A stretch of 53,781 nucleotides of DNA from NCBI RefSeq assembly GCF_001431045.1, contig NZ_BCLE01000033.1:1-53781 (forward strand), in the 5' to 3' direction. This DNA comes from Streptococcus orisasini (GTDB taxonomy: Bacteria > Bacillota > Bacilli > Lactobacillales > Streptococcaceae). The notes beneath the pieces are model-generated. The model did no database searches, was not told where the DNA came from, and saw nothing but the letters and a program-made list of their open reading frames with translations. Positions 19,256 to 28,082 of the stretch are shown here, one piece after another. Position 1 is the first letter of the stretch, and each line of letters starts with the position of its first letter. Position numbers and translations under genes: made by a program.

Positions 19256-19640
19256 GGCAGGTGTCCTTTTATATGCTCTGCTTATGGCAGCGATTTTTAG
19301 TCTTTTACTGCAATTTTATCTTAGCCGTGTTATTGCAACGCAAAGACAGAATCAATTCCAATTAGCAGCCAGTCAGGCATATCTTATGGCGGAATTAACT
19401 CAAGATTTAGCCAAAGGTAATAGCGGTCAGTTTACCTTTAATTACGGCAGTTCAACTTATCAGAAGGAAAATCAGCAGCTTCTAATCGAGGTACATTTAA
19501 AAAGCGGTCAGTTTTACCATTATCACTTTAAAGAAGAGGGCGATAAGACAAAGGATAAAATAGCTGAAAGAAATTCTAAAAAAGAGAAAACAACCCCTGA
19601 AGAATCAAAGAAAGATAGAAGTTTTCGAACGCATAATTGA
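19242..19640 (+). CDS. comYG: ComYG (ComGG), competence pilus protein
   Basis: 132 aa with N-terminal helix KAGVLLYALLMAAIFSLLLQ and a very charged Lys/Glu-rich C-terminus (KEEGDKTKDKIAERNSKKEK). It lacks a classical prepilin Glu(+5) site, as do other ComGG proteins. The ATG at 19242 overlaps comYF by 14 bases and gives the usual KKVKAGVLLYA start. Required for transformation in related species; its exact role is unclear. Confidence 0.85.
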   Translation: MKKVKAGVLLYALLMAAIFSLLLQFYLSRVIATQRQNQFQLAASQAYLMAELTQDLAKGNSGQFTFNYGSSTYQKENQQLLIEVHLKSGQFYHYHFKEEGDKTKDKIAERNSKKEKTTPEESKKDRSFRTHN

Positions 19641-19688
19641 TTTTGCCAGTTTAATCTATTTTTGATATGATAGGTGCTGGAGGAAATC

Positions 19689-20642
19689 ATGGACTTTGAA
19701 AAAATAGAAATAGCATATAATTTACTGCTGGAAAACTGTCAGTGGCTGGAAACTAAGCTTCAGACAAATCTTTATGATGCTTTAATTGAGCAAAATGCTT
19801 ATTATTTGGGAGCTGAAGGAGCTGATGATAAAGTCAATCGCAATAATGATAAGTTACAGCAGCTAAATCTTAGTAAAGAGGAGTGGCGTAGAAGTTTTCA
19901 GTTTTTGTTTATTAAGGCTGCTAAAGAGCACCAGCTGCAGGCAAACCATCAGTTTACTCCAGACAGTATTGGTTTTATATTGCTCTATTTGTTGGAAGAA
20001 TTAACTGACAAAGATCAATTAGATATTCTTGAGATTGGTTCGGGAACAGGAAATTTAGCAGAAACCATTGTTAATAATACTTCTAAACAGATTGATTATA
20101 TGGGAATTGAGCTTGATGATCTTCTGATTGATTTGTCAGCCAGTATTGCAGATGTATTAGATTCTCCTGTTCATTTTATTCAGGAAGATGCAGTGCGTCC
20201 GCGGATTCTAAAAGAAAGTGATGTTATTATCAGTGATTTGCCTATTGGTTTTTATCCTAATGATGAAGTTGCTAAGCGCTATGAAGTTGCAGCAGCAGAA
20301 GGTCATACCTATGCCCATCATCTGTTAATGGAGCAGTCGCTTAAGTATTTAAAGAAAAATGGTTTAGCTATTTTTTTAGCACCCATTGATTTATTGACCA
20401 GCCAACAGAGTTCTTTGTTAAAGGCTTGGCTGCAAAGGAATGCTGCTATTTTATCAGTTATCTCTTTACCAGAAACAGTCTTTAGCCATAAAAGCAATAT
20501 GAAATCTATTTTTGTTTTAAAAAAGCAAACAGAACAAAATTTTGAAACTCTTGTTTATCCATTAACGGATTTGCAGAATCCTGAAACTTTAAGAAATTTT
20601 ATGAAAAATTTTAAAAAATGGCAGGAAGATAATGTCTTTTAA
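19689..20642 (+). CDS. comYH: ComYH, class I SAM-dependent methyltransferase
   Basis: 317 aa. The Rossmann motif EIGSGTGNLAETI, the acidic loop MGIELDD and the catalytic-type tetrapeptide region ISDLPIGFYPNDE resemble N6-adenine or related methyltransferases. In S. mutans the equivalent last gene of the comY operon contributes to transformation, but I do not know its substrate. ATG at 19689, five bases after TGGAGG. It is 48 bases after comYG with no terminator, so it is probably co-transcribed. Confidence 0.85.
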   Translation: MDFEKIEIAYNLLLENCQWLETKLQTNLYDALIEQNAYYLGAEGADDKVNRNNDKLQQLNLSKEEWRRSFQFLFIKAAKEHQLQANHQFTPDSIGFILLYLLEELTDKDQLDILEIGSGTGNLAETIVNNTSKQIDYMGIELDDLLIDLSASIADVLDSPVHFIQEDAVRPRILKESDVIISDLPIGFYPNDEVAKRYEVAAAEGHTYAHHLLMEQSLKYLKKNGLAIFLAPIDLLTSQQSSLLKAWLQRNAAILSVISLPETVFSHKSNMKSIFVLKKQTEQNFETLVYPLTDLQNPETLRNFMKNFKKWQEDNVF

Positions 20643-20687
20643 ACGATAATTTGCTATAATAATCTTATATTATCGTAAACGATTTCA
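20643..20687 (+). promoter_or_regulatory. ackA promoter region with inverted repeat and cre-like site
   Basis: TATAAT at 20655-20660 is a likely -10; the -35 is weak. ACGATAAT (20643-20650) and ATTATCGT (20669-20676) form an inverted repeat around it. TCGTAAACGATTTCA (20673-20687) fits the CcpA cre pattern WTGNAANCGNWNNCW with one mismatch. Acetate kinase is a classical CcpA target in Gram-positives, so carbon-dependent control is plausible. Confidence 0.55.
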
Positions 20688-20701
20688 TGAAGGGGTATAT
20701 T

Positions 20702-21901
20702 ATGTCGAAAACAATTTCTATTAATGCAGGTTCTTCAAGTCTTAAATGGCAGCTCTATCAAATGCCTGAAGAAGAAGTGCTGGCAAAAGGTTTAATTGAG
20801 CGTATTGGCAAAGATGATGCGATTTCAACTGTAAAATTCGACGGTCAAGAAGTCTCTGAAACTTTGGCTATTAAGGACCATACGGCTGCTGTAAAAATTC
20901 TTTTAGATGATTTGATCCATTTAGGAATTATCAAATCTTATGATGAAATTACAGGTGTGGGTCATCGTGTAGTTGCTGGCGGAACCTACTTTAATGAATC
21001 TGTTTTGGTGGATAGTGAAGAGGTTATTGAAAAAGTTGAAGAATTAGCACTTCTGGCGCCTTTGCATAATAAGGCCAATGCTGCAGGAATACGGGCGTTT
21101 AAGAAGATTCTTCCAGATATTACCAGTGTTGTTGTTTTTGATACTGCCTTCCATACAACCATGCCAGAAGTTGCTTATCGTTACCCATTACCAAATAAAT
21201 ACTTTACGGAAAATAAGGTTCGTAAATACGGTGCTCACGGTACTAGCCATTATTATGTTGCTCACGAAGCAGCTAAGATTCTAGGTAAACCAATTGAAGA
21301 ACTTAAGTTGATTACTGCCCATATGGGAAATGGTGTTTCTCTTACAGCAGTTGCTGGTGGAAAATCAGTAGATACTTCCATGGGCTTTACTCCTCTAGGC
21401 GGTGTTATGATGGGAACGCGTACAGGAGATCTTGATCCAGCGATTATTCCTTATTTAATGGATAATACAGATGATTTCAAAACGCCAGAAGATATTCGCC
21501 GTATTTTCAATCATGAATCTGGTTTGCTTGGTATATCAGAATTATCCAACGATATGCGTGAAATTGAAACAGCAACGAAAAGTGGCAATAAAGATGCCTC
21601 TTTGGCTTATGAAATGTTTATTGATCGCATTGTTAAGCATATTGGTGCTTATGCAGCGGTAATGAATGGTGTTGATGCCATTGTCTTCACAGCAGGTATC
21701 GGTGAAAATGATGCTCGTATTCGAGATGAAATTATCAAACATTTTGCTTGGATTGGTGCAGATGTTGTTGCTGAGAAGAATGAGACGCGCCCAGCGTATG
21801 GCGTTGTATCATCAGATGATGCTAAAGTTAAGGTGCTGGTTATTCCAACGGATGAAGAACTCGTCATTGCGCGTGACGTTGAGCGCCTAAAAGTTAAATA
21901 A
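20702..21901 (+). CDS. ackA: Acetate kinase
   Basis: 399 aa cytoplasmic enzyme of the ASKHA fold that makes ATP and acetate from acetyl phosphate. The N-terminal [13 protein letters not shown], the signature [13 protein letters not shown], the segment [11 protein letters not shown] and TAGIGEND are present. ATG at 20702 after AAGGGG; the upstream in-frame ATG at 20687 adds five unusual residues. It follows comYH but has its own promoter and terminator. Confidence 0.97.
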   Translation: MSKTISINAGSSSLKWQLYQMPEEEVLAKGLIERIGKDDAISTVKFDGQEVSETLAIKDHTAAVKILLDDLIHLGIIKSYDEITGVGHRVVAGGTYFNESVLVDSEEVIEKVEELALLAPLHNKANAAGIRAFKKILPDITSVVVFDTAFHTTMPEVAYRYPLPNKYFTENKVRKYGAHGTSHYYVAHEAAKILGKPIEELKLITAHMGNGVSLTAVAGGKSVDTSMGFTPLGGVMMGTRTGDLDPAIIPYLMDNTDDFKTPEDIRRIFNHESGLLGISELSNDMREIETATKSGNKDASLAYEMFIDRIVKHIGAYAAVMNGVDAIVFTAGIGENDARIRDEIIKHFAWIGADVVAEKNETRPAYGVVSSDDAKVKVLVIPTDEELVIARDVERLKVK

Positions 21902-21926
21902 GTTATCACATTTTATGATAAGACCG

Positions 21927-21962
21927 AAAAAGCTGATAGATAATAACCTATCAACTTTTTTG
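21927..21962 (+). terminator. Terminator of ackA
   Basis: AAAAAGCTGATAG (21927-21939) pairs with CTATCAACTTTTT (21948-21960) with one mismatch, ending in a T run. Confidence 0.85.
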
Positions 21963-21988
21963 TTTATTTTGAGAATCGGCTAAGTTAA

Positions 21989-22267
21989 AAATATATTTGG
22001 TATTATAACCAGACCGAACTCATTTTTGTAAAGTCTGTTTTGCTTGCTAAAAAATGTAATGCAAGCTATAATGCTTTTATTGCAGAGCATAAATTGAGAA
22101 ACTATATCTAAAAGTTGTGAGATTCAGTGGGATAAGCTAAAAGTGAGATATGCTCAACACTTATTTTAGCAGGTGATAGTTTACTGAGAAACACTAATGA
22201 CTTGTTGGAATTAACACATGAAACTTCTGAACACTTTGGAGATAGGCCAAAGTTTACTGTAAAATAA
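21989..22267 (+). pseudogene. Decayed gene of unknown family (C-terminal remnant, two frameshifts)
   Basis: Three consecutive open segments on the plus strand join into one protein-like stretch. Frame 1 (21989-22111) gives YIWYYNQTELIFVKSVLLA and on to EHKLRNYI, then a stop. Frame 2 (about 22104-22142) gives ISKSCEIQWDKLK. Frame 3 (22142-22267) gives SEICSTLILAGDSLLRNTND, LLELTHETSEHFGDRPKFTVK and TAA. The composition looks like real protein and not chance. No start codon or ribosome binding site is visible and the N-terminal half appears lost. I do not recognise the family. A TTGCTA/TATAAT pair at 22044-22072 falls inside the remnant and may be coincidental or a newer promoter for the next gene. 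Confidence 0.5.
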
Positions 22268-22295
22268 CCGAGGTCTTGTTAATTAAAGGAGGAAT

Positions 22296-22973
22296 ATGAA
22301 AGGAATTTTAAAAAAATTAATAGCGGCTATCGCTATTATTGGTTTGTTTGTTGTAAGCCAAACACCTGATTTGTTAATGATTATTTGGAAAAAGGAAAAT
22401 CCAAAACTTGATACATGGCAATGGCTGTTGATTATGATACTGCAAATCATTGTGGTTATTGGTTTTTATCTATTGGCCAGACGAAAAGAGCTGATTAGTT
22501 CTGGAGTCAAACATTGGCTGAGTTGGAAAACTTTTACGGTTGTTTCGTTAGGTTTTATAGCTTTATTTATTATCAAACTTGTTGGGGGAATCATCTTAAC
22601 TTTAGAAGGAAAAACAAGCACAAATAATCAAGAAATGATTAATCAGCTTTTTGAGAATTCTTCTCTTTTAGTTATGTTTATGACTATTGTTATTATTGCT
22701 CCTTTGACAGAGGAACTTATCTTTAGAGGGCTCATCCCGAAACTGTTTTCTAAGCGATTTGAAGGTTTGGGATTTGCTGTTGGAGCTCTGCTTTTCGGTT
22801 TACTACATGGGCCAAGTGATATTGGCAGTTTTGTTTTGTATGTTGGTATGGGAGCTGTTTTAGCTGTTATATGCTATAGATTTAAACATTTGGAATACAG
22901 TATTTTGACACATGCCCTTAATAATGCTTTAGGCTTTGCAGCTTTACTGATTAGTCATCTGATGGGCAGCTGA
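22296..22973 (+). CDS. CPBP-family intramembrane metalloprotease
   Basis: 225 aa polytopic membrane protein with about six hydrophobic segments. The Abi/CPBP motifs are present: E139-E140-L-I-F-R144, then FGLLHGP and a C-terminal HALNNALG. These are the metal-binding and catalytic residues of type II CAAX prenyl-protease-like enzymes. In streptococci such proteins are linked to bacteriocin self-immunity or membrane protein processing. No bacteriocin gene is adjacent, so the substrate is unknown. AAAGGAGG precedes the ATG. Confidence 0.88.
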   Translation: MKGILKKLIAAIAIIGLFVVSQTPDLLMIIWKKENPKLDTWQWLLIMILQIIVVIGFYLLARRKELISSGVKHWLSWKTFTVVSLGFIALFIIKLVGGIILTLEGKTSTNNQEMINQLFENSSLLVMFMTIVIIAPLTEELIFRGLIPKLFSKRFEGLGFAVGALLFGLLHGPSDIGSFVLYVGMGAVLAVICYRFKHLEYSILTHALNNALGFAALLISHLMGS

Positions 22974-23003
22974 GTTCCTAGTAACTTATTTTGAAAGATT
23001 AGT

Positions 23004-23049
23004 AAAGGCCTACAAAATCTTGTGAGAAGAGATTTTGTAGGCCTTTTTT
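23004..23049 (+). terminator. Strong terminator after the CPBP gene
   Basis: A 17-bp perfect stem (23004-23020 with 23030-23046) with a nine-base loop and a following T run. The convergent proC gene ends 114 bases later; the flanking A residues could make it work in both directions. Confidence 0.92.
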
Positions 23050-23162
23050 GCAGAATAAAAGGAGCTGTTTATACTTCCTCTGAGGTTTGGTTTCATATTG
23101 TTGTACTCCTGAAGAAAAAATTATGGATAAGTTTTTCTTTAGGAACAATAGCTCTTCTATTT

Positions 23163-23933
23163 TTACATGTTTTTAGCTTTTTCGATGGTGGTATCAATAG
23201 CTGAGACAACACTGGCAGTAAAACCCGTTTTTTCTAAATCTAAAAGTCCTGCAATGGTTGTACCGCCAGGACTTGAAACCCTGTCAATAAGATCGTTGGG
23301 ACTGCTGCCGTTTGAAAGTAGATTTTGGCTGGTGGCTAATACGGTCTGACAAATAATATTGAAGGCTAGATCTTTAGAGAAACCGTGTTTTAGTCCGGCC
23401 TTGGTCAGTGCTTCAATAAAAAGTGCAATATAAGCAGGGCTGGAACCTGCTAGAGCGGTGAAAGTATCGAAATCCTTTTCAGCAATTTCAAAAGTTGTTC
23501 CAAAAGTATCTGTGATTTGCTTAGCTGTTTCAAAGAGTTGGTCAGAAACATTGTCATTGCGGCAAATGGCAGTACAACTCTGAAACAGTTGTGCATTGAG
23601 ATTTGGCATAATACGGATAATAGGGAGCTCCGTTCGGCTTAACTCGGCTAAGCGATCTAAGGATACTCCGGCAGCCATTGAAAGGATAGGTTTGTTAATA
23701 TTTAAATCTTGTAAAACGGAAGGCAAAACCTGCGGTTTAATTCCTAAAACAACAAGGTCAGCTTTTTCAATCAGTTCCTGATGGGATGCTGCAAAGCTGA
23801 CTCCTAGTGTCTCAGCCTTTTTTTTACTTTTTTCAAAACTGCTGTCTGAAATAAGTATCTTAAATTCTGTTTTTTTTAGTCCGGCGATGATTGCACTGGC
23901 CATTTTGCCAACACCAATAAATCCAATTGTCAT
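23163..23933 (-). CDS. proC: Pyrroline-5-carboxylate reductase
   Basis: 256 aa NAD(P)H-dependent enzyme that makes L-proline from pyrroline-5-carboxylate. N-terminal Rossmann motif IGFIGVGKMASAII, central VLGIKPQ, and the C-terminal signature region LAGSSPAYI and VSSPGGTTIAGL are intact. It reads toward the CPBP gene and lies 89 bases downstream of pepA on the same strand, so the two may be co-transcribed. Confidence 0.95.
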   Translation of the reverse strand: MTIGFIGVGKMASAIIAGLKKTEFKILISDSSFEKSKKKAETLGVSFAASHQELIEKADLVVLGIKPQVLPSVLQDLNINKPILSMAAGVSLDRLAELSRTELPIIRIMPNLNAQLFQSCTAICRNDNVSDQLFETAKQITDTFGTTFEIAEKDFDTFTALAGSSPAYIALFIEALTKAGLKHGFSKDLAFNIICQTVLATSQNLLSNGSSPNDLIDRVSSPGGTTIAGLLDLEKTGFTASVVSAIDTTIEKAKNM

Positions 23934-24022
23934 AATAAGCTAGAGATTTGAAAATGCTGAATGAAGCAAATTGTGATTTGTCAGACGCATTATCAGAGAA
24001 TATTTATCCCCTCTCATCCTTT

Positions 24023-25096
24023 CTAATAATTTTTGATAAGATCAACAGTTGAGCGGTCAAGTTTCTTGATGATTGTTTGGAGGAAGTTCTGTGCCTGCAG
24101 AAAATCATCTAGGGCATAAAGTGTTTGATGTGAGTGAATATAACGCGCACAGACACCGATAGTTGTTGAAGGGATACCGCCATTTTTGAGGTGGGCTGCG
24201 CCAGCATCTGTCCCGCCTTTAGCGCAATAGTATTGGAATTTGATGCCAGCTTCTTCTGCGGTAGTAAGCAGGAAGTCACGCATATCTTTAAGCATGAGAT
24301 GTCCTGGATCATAGAAGCGAATCAGTGTACCTTGACCAATTTGTCCTTGATTGCCATAGACATCTCCAGCAGGCGAACAATCAACTGCAAAGAAAATTTC
24401 TGGATCAAACTGAGTCGTTGAGACGTGGGCACCGCGAAGACCAACTTCTTCTTGAACGTTGGCACCTGCGATAAGGGTGTTGCCCAATTGTTCATCTTTC
24501 AGTTTTTCAAGGAGTTCCGTTATCATGAGAACTCCGTAACGGTTGTCCCAAGCTTTAGAGATGACATTTTTTTGATTGGCAGTTAGGATAGCTTCTGATT
24601 TTGGTACAATGATATCTCCTGGACGTACGCCAAAGCTTTCGGCTTCTTCCTTGTTAGCAAAGCCACCATCAAATACGATGTCTTCTACTTTTGGCAAAGA
24701 AGCTCCGCCATTGTTTCCGCGCAAGAAATGGGGTGGTACAGAGCCAGAGATGACTGGAATAGCTGTGTTGTCACGCGTATAGAGGGTGAAGCGCTGTGAG
24801 CTGACAACAAGTGGATTCCAACCGCCAATTCCGACCACGCGAAGGGTTCCATCAGCCTTAATCTCACTAACCATGAAGCCGACTTCGTCCATGTGGGCAG
24901 CTACCATGACGCGAGGTGCATTGTTGGCTGTGCTATGCTTGATGCCGAAAATTCCACCTAGTCCGTCTGTCTGAACTTCATCAGTTAATGGGGTTATTTT
25001 TGTTCTCAGAAAGTCGCGGATATTTGTTTCGTATCCAGCGATACCATCTAATTCAGTGACTGTCTTAATTTTGTTGAATAAATCTAATTTTGTCAT
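24023..25096 (-). CDS. pepA: Glutamyl aminopeptidase PepA (M42 family)
   Basis: 357 aa cytoplasmic metallopeptidase that removes N-terminal acidic residues from peptides. Metal and catalytic residues are visible in VAAHMDEVGFMV, KAWDNRYGV, VQEEVGLRGA, FAVDCSPAGD and ARYIHSHQT. GAGGTAG lies upstream of the ATG (complement at 25094-25096). Full length for streptococcal PepA. Confidence 0.95.
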   Translation of the reverse strand: MTKLDLFNKIKTVTELDGIAGYETNIRDFLRTKITPLTDEVQTDGLGGIFGIKHSTANNAPRVMVAAHMDEVGFMVSEIKADGTLRVVGIGGWNPLVVSSQRFTLYTRDNTAIPVISGSVPPHFLRGNNGGASLPKVEDIVFDGGFANKEEAESFGVRPGDIIVPKSEAILTANQKNVISKAWDNRYGVLMITELLEKLKDEQLGNTLIAGANVQEEVGLRGAHVSTTQFDPEIFFAVDCSPAGDVYGNQGQIGQGTLIRFYDPGHLMLKDMRDFLLTTAEEAGIKFQYYCAKGGTDAGAAHLKNGGIPSTTIGVCARYIHSHQTLYALDDFLQAQNFLQTIIKKLDRSTVDLIKNY

Positions 25097-25210
25097 TTCT
25101 ACCTCGTATTATTAAAAAGGAAACCTGTTATTAACTATATATCCAGATTCACGTTTCTTGCTTAATTCTATACTTTATATTTTAGCATGTTTTATGATAA
25201 AATAAAGGTT

Positions 25211-25498
25211 ATGAAAATTAAAAAAGTCACATTGGTCTCTGCTGCTCTTGCAGGGATAAGCGGAGCTCTTCTTACCAGCCTAATTATTCAGCGGCGTTTG
25301 GAAGAACAAAGACGAGACAAGGTTACCAGAGAAATTCGGCAGTTTTTTAATCAATTTGGTGAAATTGAAGTCCTCTATATCAATGAATTTGAATCGGATC
25401 AGAAGCATCTTTATGGTGGTGTGGTTATGAAAGACAATACTGTCTATCATTTTACTCATCAAGAAGGCCATATTGACTATACGGAGGAAAAAAGATGA
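25211..25498 (+). CDS. Small membrane-anchored protein, DUF4651-like
   Basis: 95 aa. An N-terminal hydrophobic helix (VTLVSAALAGISGALLTSLI, residues 5-24) is followed by a basic segment QRRLEEQRRDK and a small soluble domain. It resembles the streptococcal DUF4651 protein always found before a thioredoxin-like gene. I take the ATG at 25211; a frame opening at 25187 would add eight residues. The stop overlaps the thioredoxin start (ATGA). Function unknown; the coupling suggests a shared membrane or redox task. Confidence 0.75.
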   Translation: MKIKKVTLVSAALAGISGALLTSLIIQRRLEEQRRDKVTREIRQFFNQFGEIEVLYINEFESDQKHLYGGVVMKDNTVYHFTHQEGHIDYTEEKR

Positions 25499-25818
25499 TT
25501 ATTCCGCAGTCTTATGAAGAATTAGCTGTGTATGCAGAACAAAAGGAGAAGACAGTCTTCTTTTTCACAGCAGATTGGTGCCCTGATTGCCAGTTCATTT
25601 ATCCAGTTATGCCAGAGATTGAAGCAGAAAATCCAGAATTTACCTTTGTTCGAGTTGACAGAGATAACTTTATGGAAGTCGCTCAGCGCTGGAACATTTT
25701 TGGTATTCCAAGTTTTGTCGTAGTGGAAAATGGTAAGGAAATTGGGCGTTTTGTGAATAAACAGCGTAAAACAAAAGCTCAAATCAATACTTTTTTGGCT
25801 GAGCTGAAGACGCTTTAA
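25495..25818 (+). CDS. Thioredoxin-family protein with CPDC active site
   Basis: 107 aa, single thioredoxin fold. The active site is W28-C29-P30-D31-C32 and not the WCGPC of housekeeping thioredoxin; the cis-Pro loop is in IFGIPSFVVV. No signal peptide, so it is cytoplasmic. The CPDC motif suggests a specialised disulfide reductase with a particular partner. Translationally coupled to the small membrane protein upstream; ytpR follows after 64 bases. Confidence 0.85.
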   Translation: MIIPQSYEELAVYAEQKEKTVFFFTADWCPDCQFIYPVMPEIEAENPEFTFVRVDRDNFMEVAQRWNIFGIPSFVVVENGKEIGRFVNKQRKTKAQINTFLAELKTL

Positions 25819-25882
25819 GTTTTAAAATACTGATTTTTATACTGAATTTATGTAAGCAATTAAACAATTGAAAGGAATAGAG

Positions 25883-26509
25883 ATGATTTTTACTTACAAT
25901 AAGGAATATGTCGGTGATGTTTTGATGGTTATTGTCAAAGATAGCAAGGGTGGGAAACTGTCTTCTGAGCGCCATGGAAAAATTGCCCGTGTTTTTTTGC
26001 AAGAGAGTAATGAAACAGTTGCTTGGAATATTTTTGAAGTATCCGAATTGATTGAGCTTAAAGGCAAGGGGCAAGTCTTCCTGACAGATGAGCAAGTTGC
26101 TGTCTTGAACACTGAATTGGTCAAGGAAGGTTTTCAAGAAACTTTGGAAAATGATTCTTCTCCTAAGTTTGTTGTTGGTGAAATTGTTGAAATGATTCCT
26201 CACCCAGACAGTGACCATCTCAATATTTGCCAAGTCAAAGTTGCCAGTGACAAGACCCTGCAGATTGTTGCTGGAGCTCCCAATGCGGGTGTCGGTTTAA
26301 AAACAATTGTTGCCTTACCAGGCGCTATGATGCCAAACGGCAGCCTGATTTTTCCAGGAAGTCTCAGAGGTGAAAAGAGCTTTGGTATGATGTGTTCGCC
26401 ACGTGAACTGGCTCTGCCAAATGCTCCGCAAAAGCGAGGAATTATTGAGCTCAGTGGCTCTGCAACTGTAGGAGAAACTTTTGATGCCAATAAGCACTGG
26501 CGTGCTTAG
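25883..26509 (+). CDS. ytpR: YtpR-family tRNA-binding domain protein
   Basis: 208 aa. N-terminal YtpR-type domain, then a tRNA-binding (EMAP/PheT-like OB-fold) domain from about residue 98: VGEIVEMIPHPDSDHLNICQ, IVAGAPNAGVGLKTIVALPG and FGMMCSPRELAL. This is the same module as the N-terminus of the phenylalanyl-tRNA synthetase beta chain, but the catalytic parts are absent, so it is a stand-alone tRNA-binding protein of unknown role. ATG at 25883 after AAAGGAATAG. Confidence 0.88.
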   Translation: MIFTYNKEYVGDVLMVIVKDSKGGKLSSERHGKIARVFLQESNETVAWNIFEVSELIELKGKGQVFLTDEQVAVLNTELVKEGFQETLENDSSPKFVVGEIVEMIPHPDSDHLNICQVKVASDKTLQIVAGAPNAGVGLKTIVALPGAMMPNGSLIFPGSLRGEKSFGMMCSPRELALPNAPQKRGIIELSGSATVGETFDANKHWRA

Positions 26510-26522
26510 GATAAACTATACG

Positions 26523-26580
26523 AAACAGCAGTGAGCATCCAAATAGTCATTGGACAGCTTGAATGCTGTTTTTTTATTTT
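26523..26580 (+). terminator. Terminator after ytpR
   Basis: AAACAGCA (26523-26530) and TGCTGTTT (26564-26571) pair around a long internal loop that also contains GAGCATCC-like pairing, and the stem ends in a T-rich tract. Confidence 0.7.
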
Positions 26581-26597
26581 TGCATTTTTTAAAAGAA

Positions 26598-26633
26598 TTT
26601 AGCAAAGCTACTGCATGCTGTAGCTCCGCTAAA
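26598..26633. repeat. Nested palindrome upstream of the yeeE-like gene
   Basis: TTTAGC/GCTAAA (26598-26603 and 26628-26633) encloses AGCTAC/GTAGCT (26606-26611 and 26620-26625) around TGCATGCT. No T run follows, so it is not an obvious terminator. It could be an operator or an mRNA structure. Confidence 0.6.
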
Positions 26634-26736
26634 CTGGCGATAACTATTTTTTATAGACAGCCATAAAAAATATAGATTGGTCAAGAATTAACAGCCGTGA
26701 TAGGATAATTAATAACGAACTTAAGGGAGGTGTGAC

Positions 26737-27780
26737 ATGCTTGTAACGCTTATTTCCGGGGGCTTAGTTGGGACTGTTTTTGGTTTTGTTTTGCAGCGGA
26801 CTCGTTTTTGTCTGACGGGCGGTTTTCGCGATATGTATATTGCAAAAAATAACACAGTCTTTTATGCCTTTTTGATTGCTATTACCGTTCAGAGCATTGG
26901 TGTTATCAGTCTTATTCAGCTGGGAATTGTATCCAATCCTTATGAGAATTATTCAATTCTGGGAGCGGTTTTAGGATCCTATATTTTTGGAATTGGCATT
27001 GTTTTGGCAGGCGGCTGTGCGACGGGAACTTGGTACCGAGCAGGTGAGGGTTTGATTGGAAGTTGGATAGCCCTTTTCTTTTATATGTTAAGTGCAGCTA
27101 GTATGAAATCTGGTTTGCTTTTGCCCTTGAATGAAAAAATTGCCAGTTATGGAGTTGTTAATGAAGATTTTGCTGGGCAACTAGGAATATCTGTTTGGTA
27201 TTTTGTGCTTGTACTGAGCGCAGTTACCAGTTTCTTAATTGTCCGTGATTTACGGAAACCAGCCAAAAAAGCAGCAACTCTACCTCCGAAGTATCAGGGT
27301 CTTCGGCATTATTTGTTTGAAAAAACTTATCCTAAATATTGGGCGGGGTTTGTGATTGGACTTATTGCCTTAGCTGCTTGGCCAGCCAGTGAAATAACTG
27401 GTCGAGTCGGGGGACTTGGCATTACGACGCCTTCAGCCCATCTCATAACTTATATTGTGACAGGTGACAGCAGTTTGCTGAACTGGGGTGTCTTTCTTGT
27501 TTTAGGCATTTTTCTAGGTTCCTTTATTGCTGCTAAGGGTTCAGGAGAATTCCGCTGGCGTTTGCCTAACCTCCCTACCGTCGGTAAAAGTGTTGTCGGT
27601 GGTATTCTTATGGGTGTTGGTGCTTCTTGGGCCGGTGGTTGTACAATAGGAAATGGTCTGACAGCAACGGCTGTCATGTCAAGTAAAGGCTGGATTGCCT
27701 TACTTTTAACCATTCTAGGTGTTTGGACAGCTTCTTATTTTAGTTTTGTAAAACCAAATCTCAAGAAAGGAGAAAAATAA
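26737..27780 (+). CDS. YeeE/YedE (TsuA-like) sulfur-compound transporter
   Basis: 347 aa polytopic membrane protein with around nine hydrophobic segments. The two internal halves each carry the family's conserved cysteine loop: LAGGC94ATGTWYRAGEG and WAGGC302TIGNG. In the characterised TsuA these cysteines relay thiosulfate across the membrane. The TusA-like partner directly downstream supports a role in uptake of thiosulfate or another sulfur species. GGGAGG upstream of the ATG. The stop and the next ATG share one base (TAATG). Confidence 0.85.
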   Translation: MLVTLISGGLVGTVFGFVLQRTRFCLTGGFRDMYIAKNNTVFYAFLIAITVQSIGVISLIQLGIVSNPYENYSILGAVLGSYIFGIGIVLAGGCATGTWYRAGEGLIGSWIALFFYMLSAASMKSGLLLPLNEKIASYGVVNEDFAGQLGISVWYFVLVLSAVTSFLIVRDLRKPAKKAATLPPKYQGLRHYLFEKTYPKYWAGFVIGLIALAAWPASEITGRVGGLGITTPSAHLITYIVTGDSSLLNWGVFLVLGIFLGSFIAAKGSGEFRWRLPNLPTVGKSVVGGILMGVGASWAGGCTIGNGLTATAVMSSKGWIALLLTILGVWTASYFSFVKPNLKKGEK

Positions 27781-28007
27781 TGGCATTAGTAGAACTTGAA
27801 ACAGGTGGATTGATCTGCCCTTTTCCACTGATTGACGCTAAAAATAAGATGGCAGAGTTAGCTGTGGGTGATGAGCTTTTAATCAAGTTTGATTGCACTC
27901 AGGCAACAGAAAGCATTCCCAATTGGGCTGCGGAGAATGACTATCCGGTTACACGCTTTGAACAAGTTGGTCAAGCTTCATGGGAAATTGTAGTACAAAA
28001 AACATAG
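27780..28007 (+). CDS. TusA/YeeD-like sulfur carrier protein
   Basis: 75 aa. The TusA-fold signature is C13-P-F-P-L in GGLICPFPLIDAKNKM. The Cys would carry sulfur as a persulfide. It starts on the last base of the transporter stop codon, so the two are coupled and probably act as a TsuA-TsuB type pair. The small size excludes the larger TusA-fused enzymes. Confidence 0.87.
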   Translation: MALVELETGGLICPFPLIDAKNKMAELAVGDELLIKFDCTQATESIPNWAAENDYPVTRFEQVGQASWEIVVQKT

Positions 28008-28082
28008 ATAAATTAAAAGTCTGCATCCTTATTGTGGAAGATAAAACTTTTTGTAATTGATTCTTTATTTTTCTTCTATTTT

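Noticed and set aside
22044..22072. TTGCTA-17-TATAAT as promoter of the CPBP gene
   Set aside because: It falls inside the decayed coding segment and would give a 215-base leader. Possible but not supported enough to list separately.
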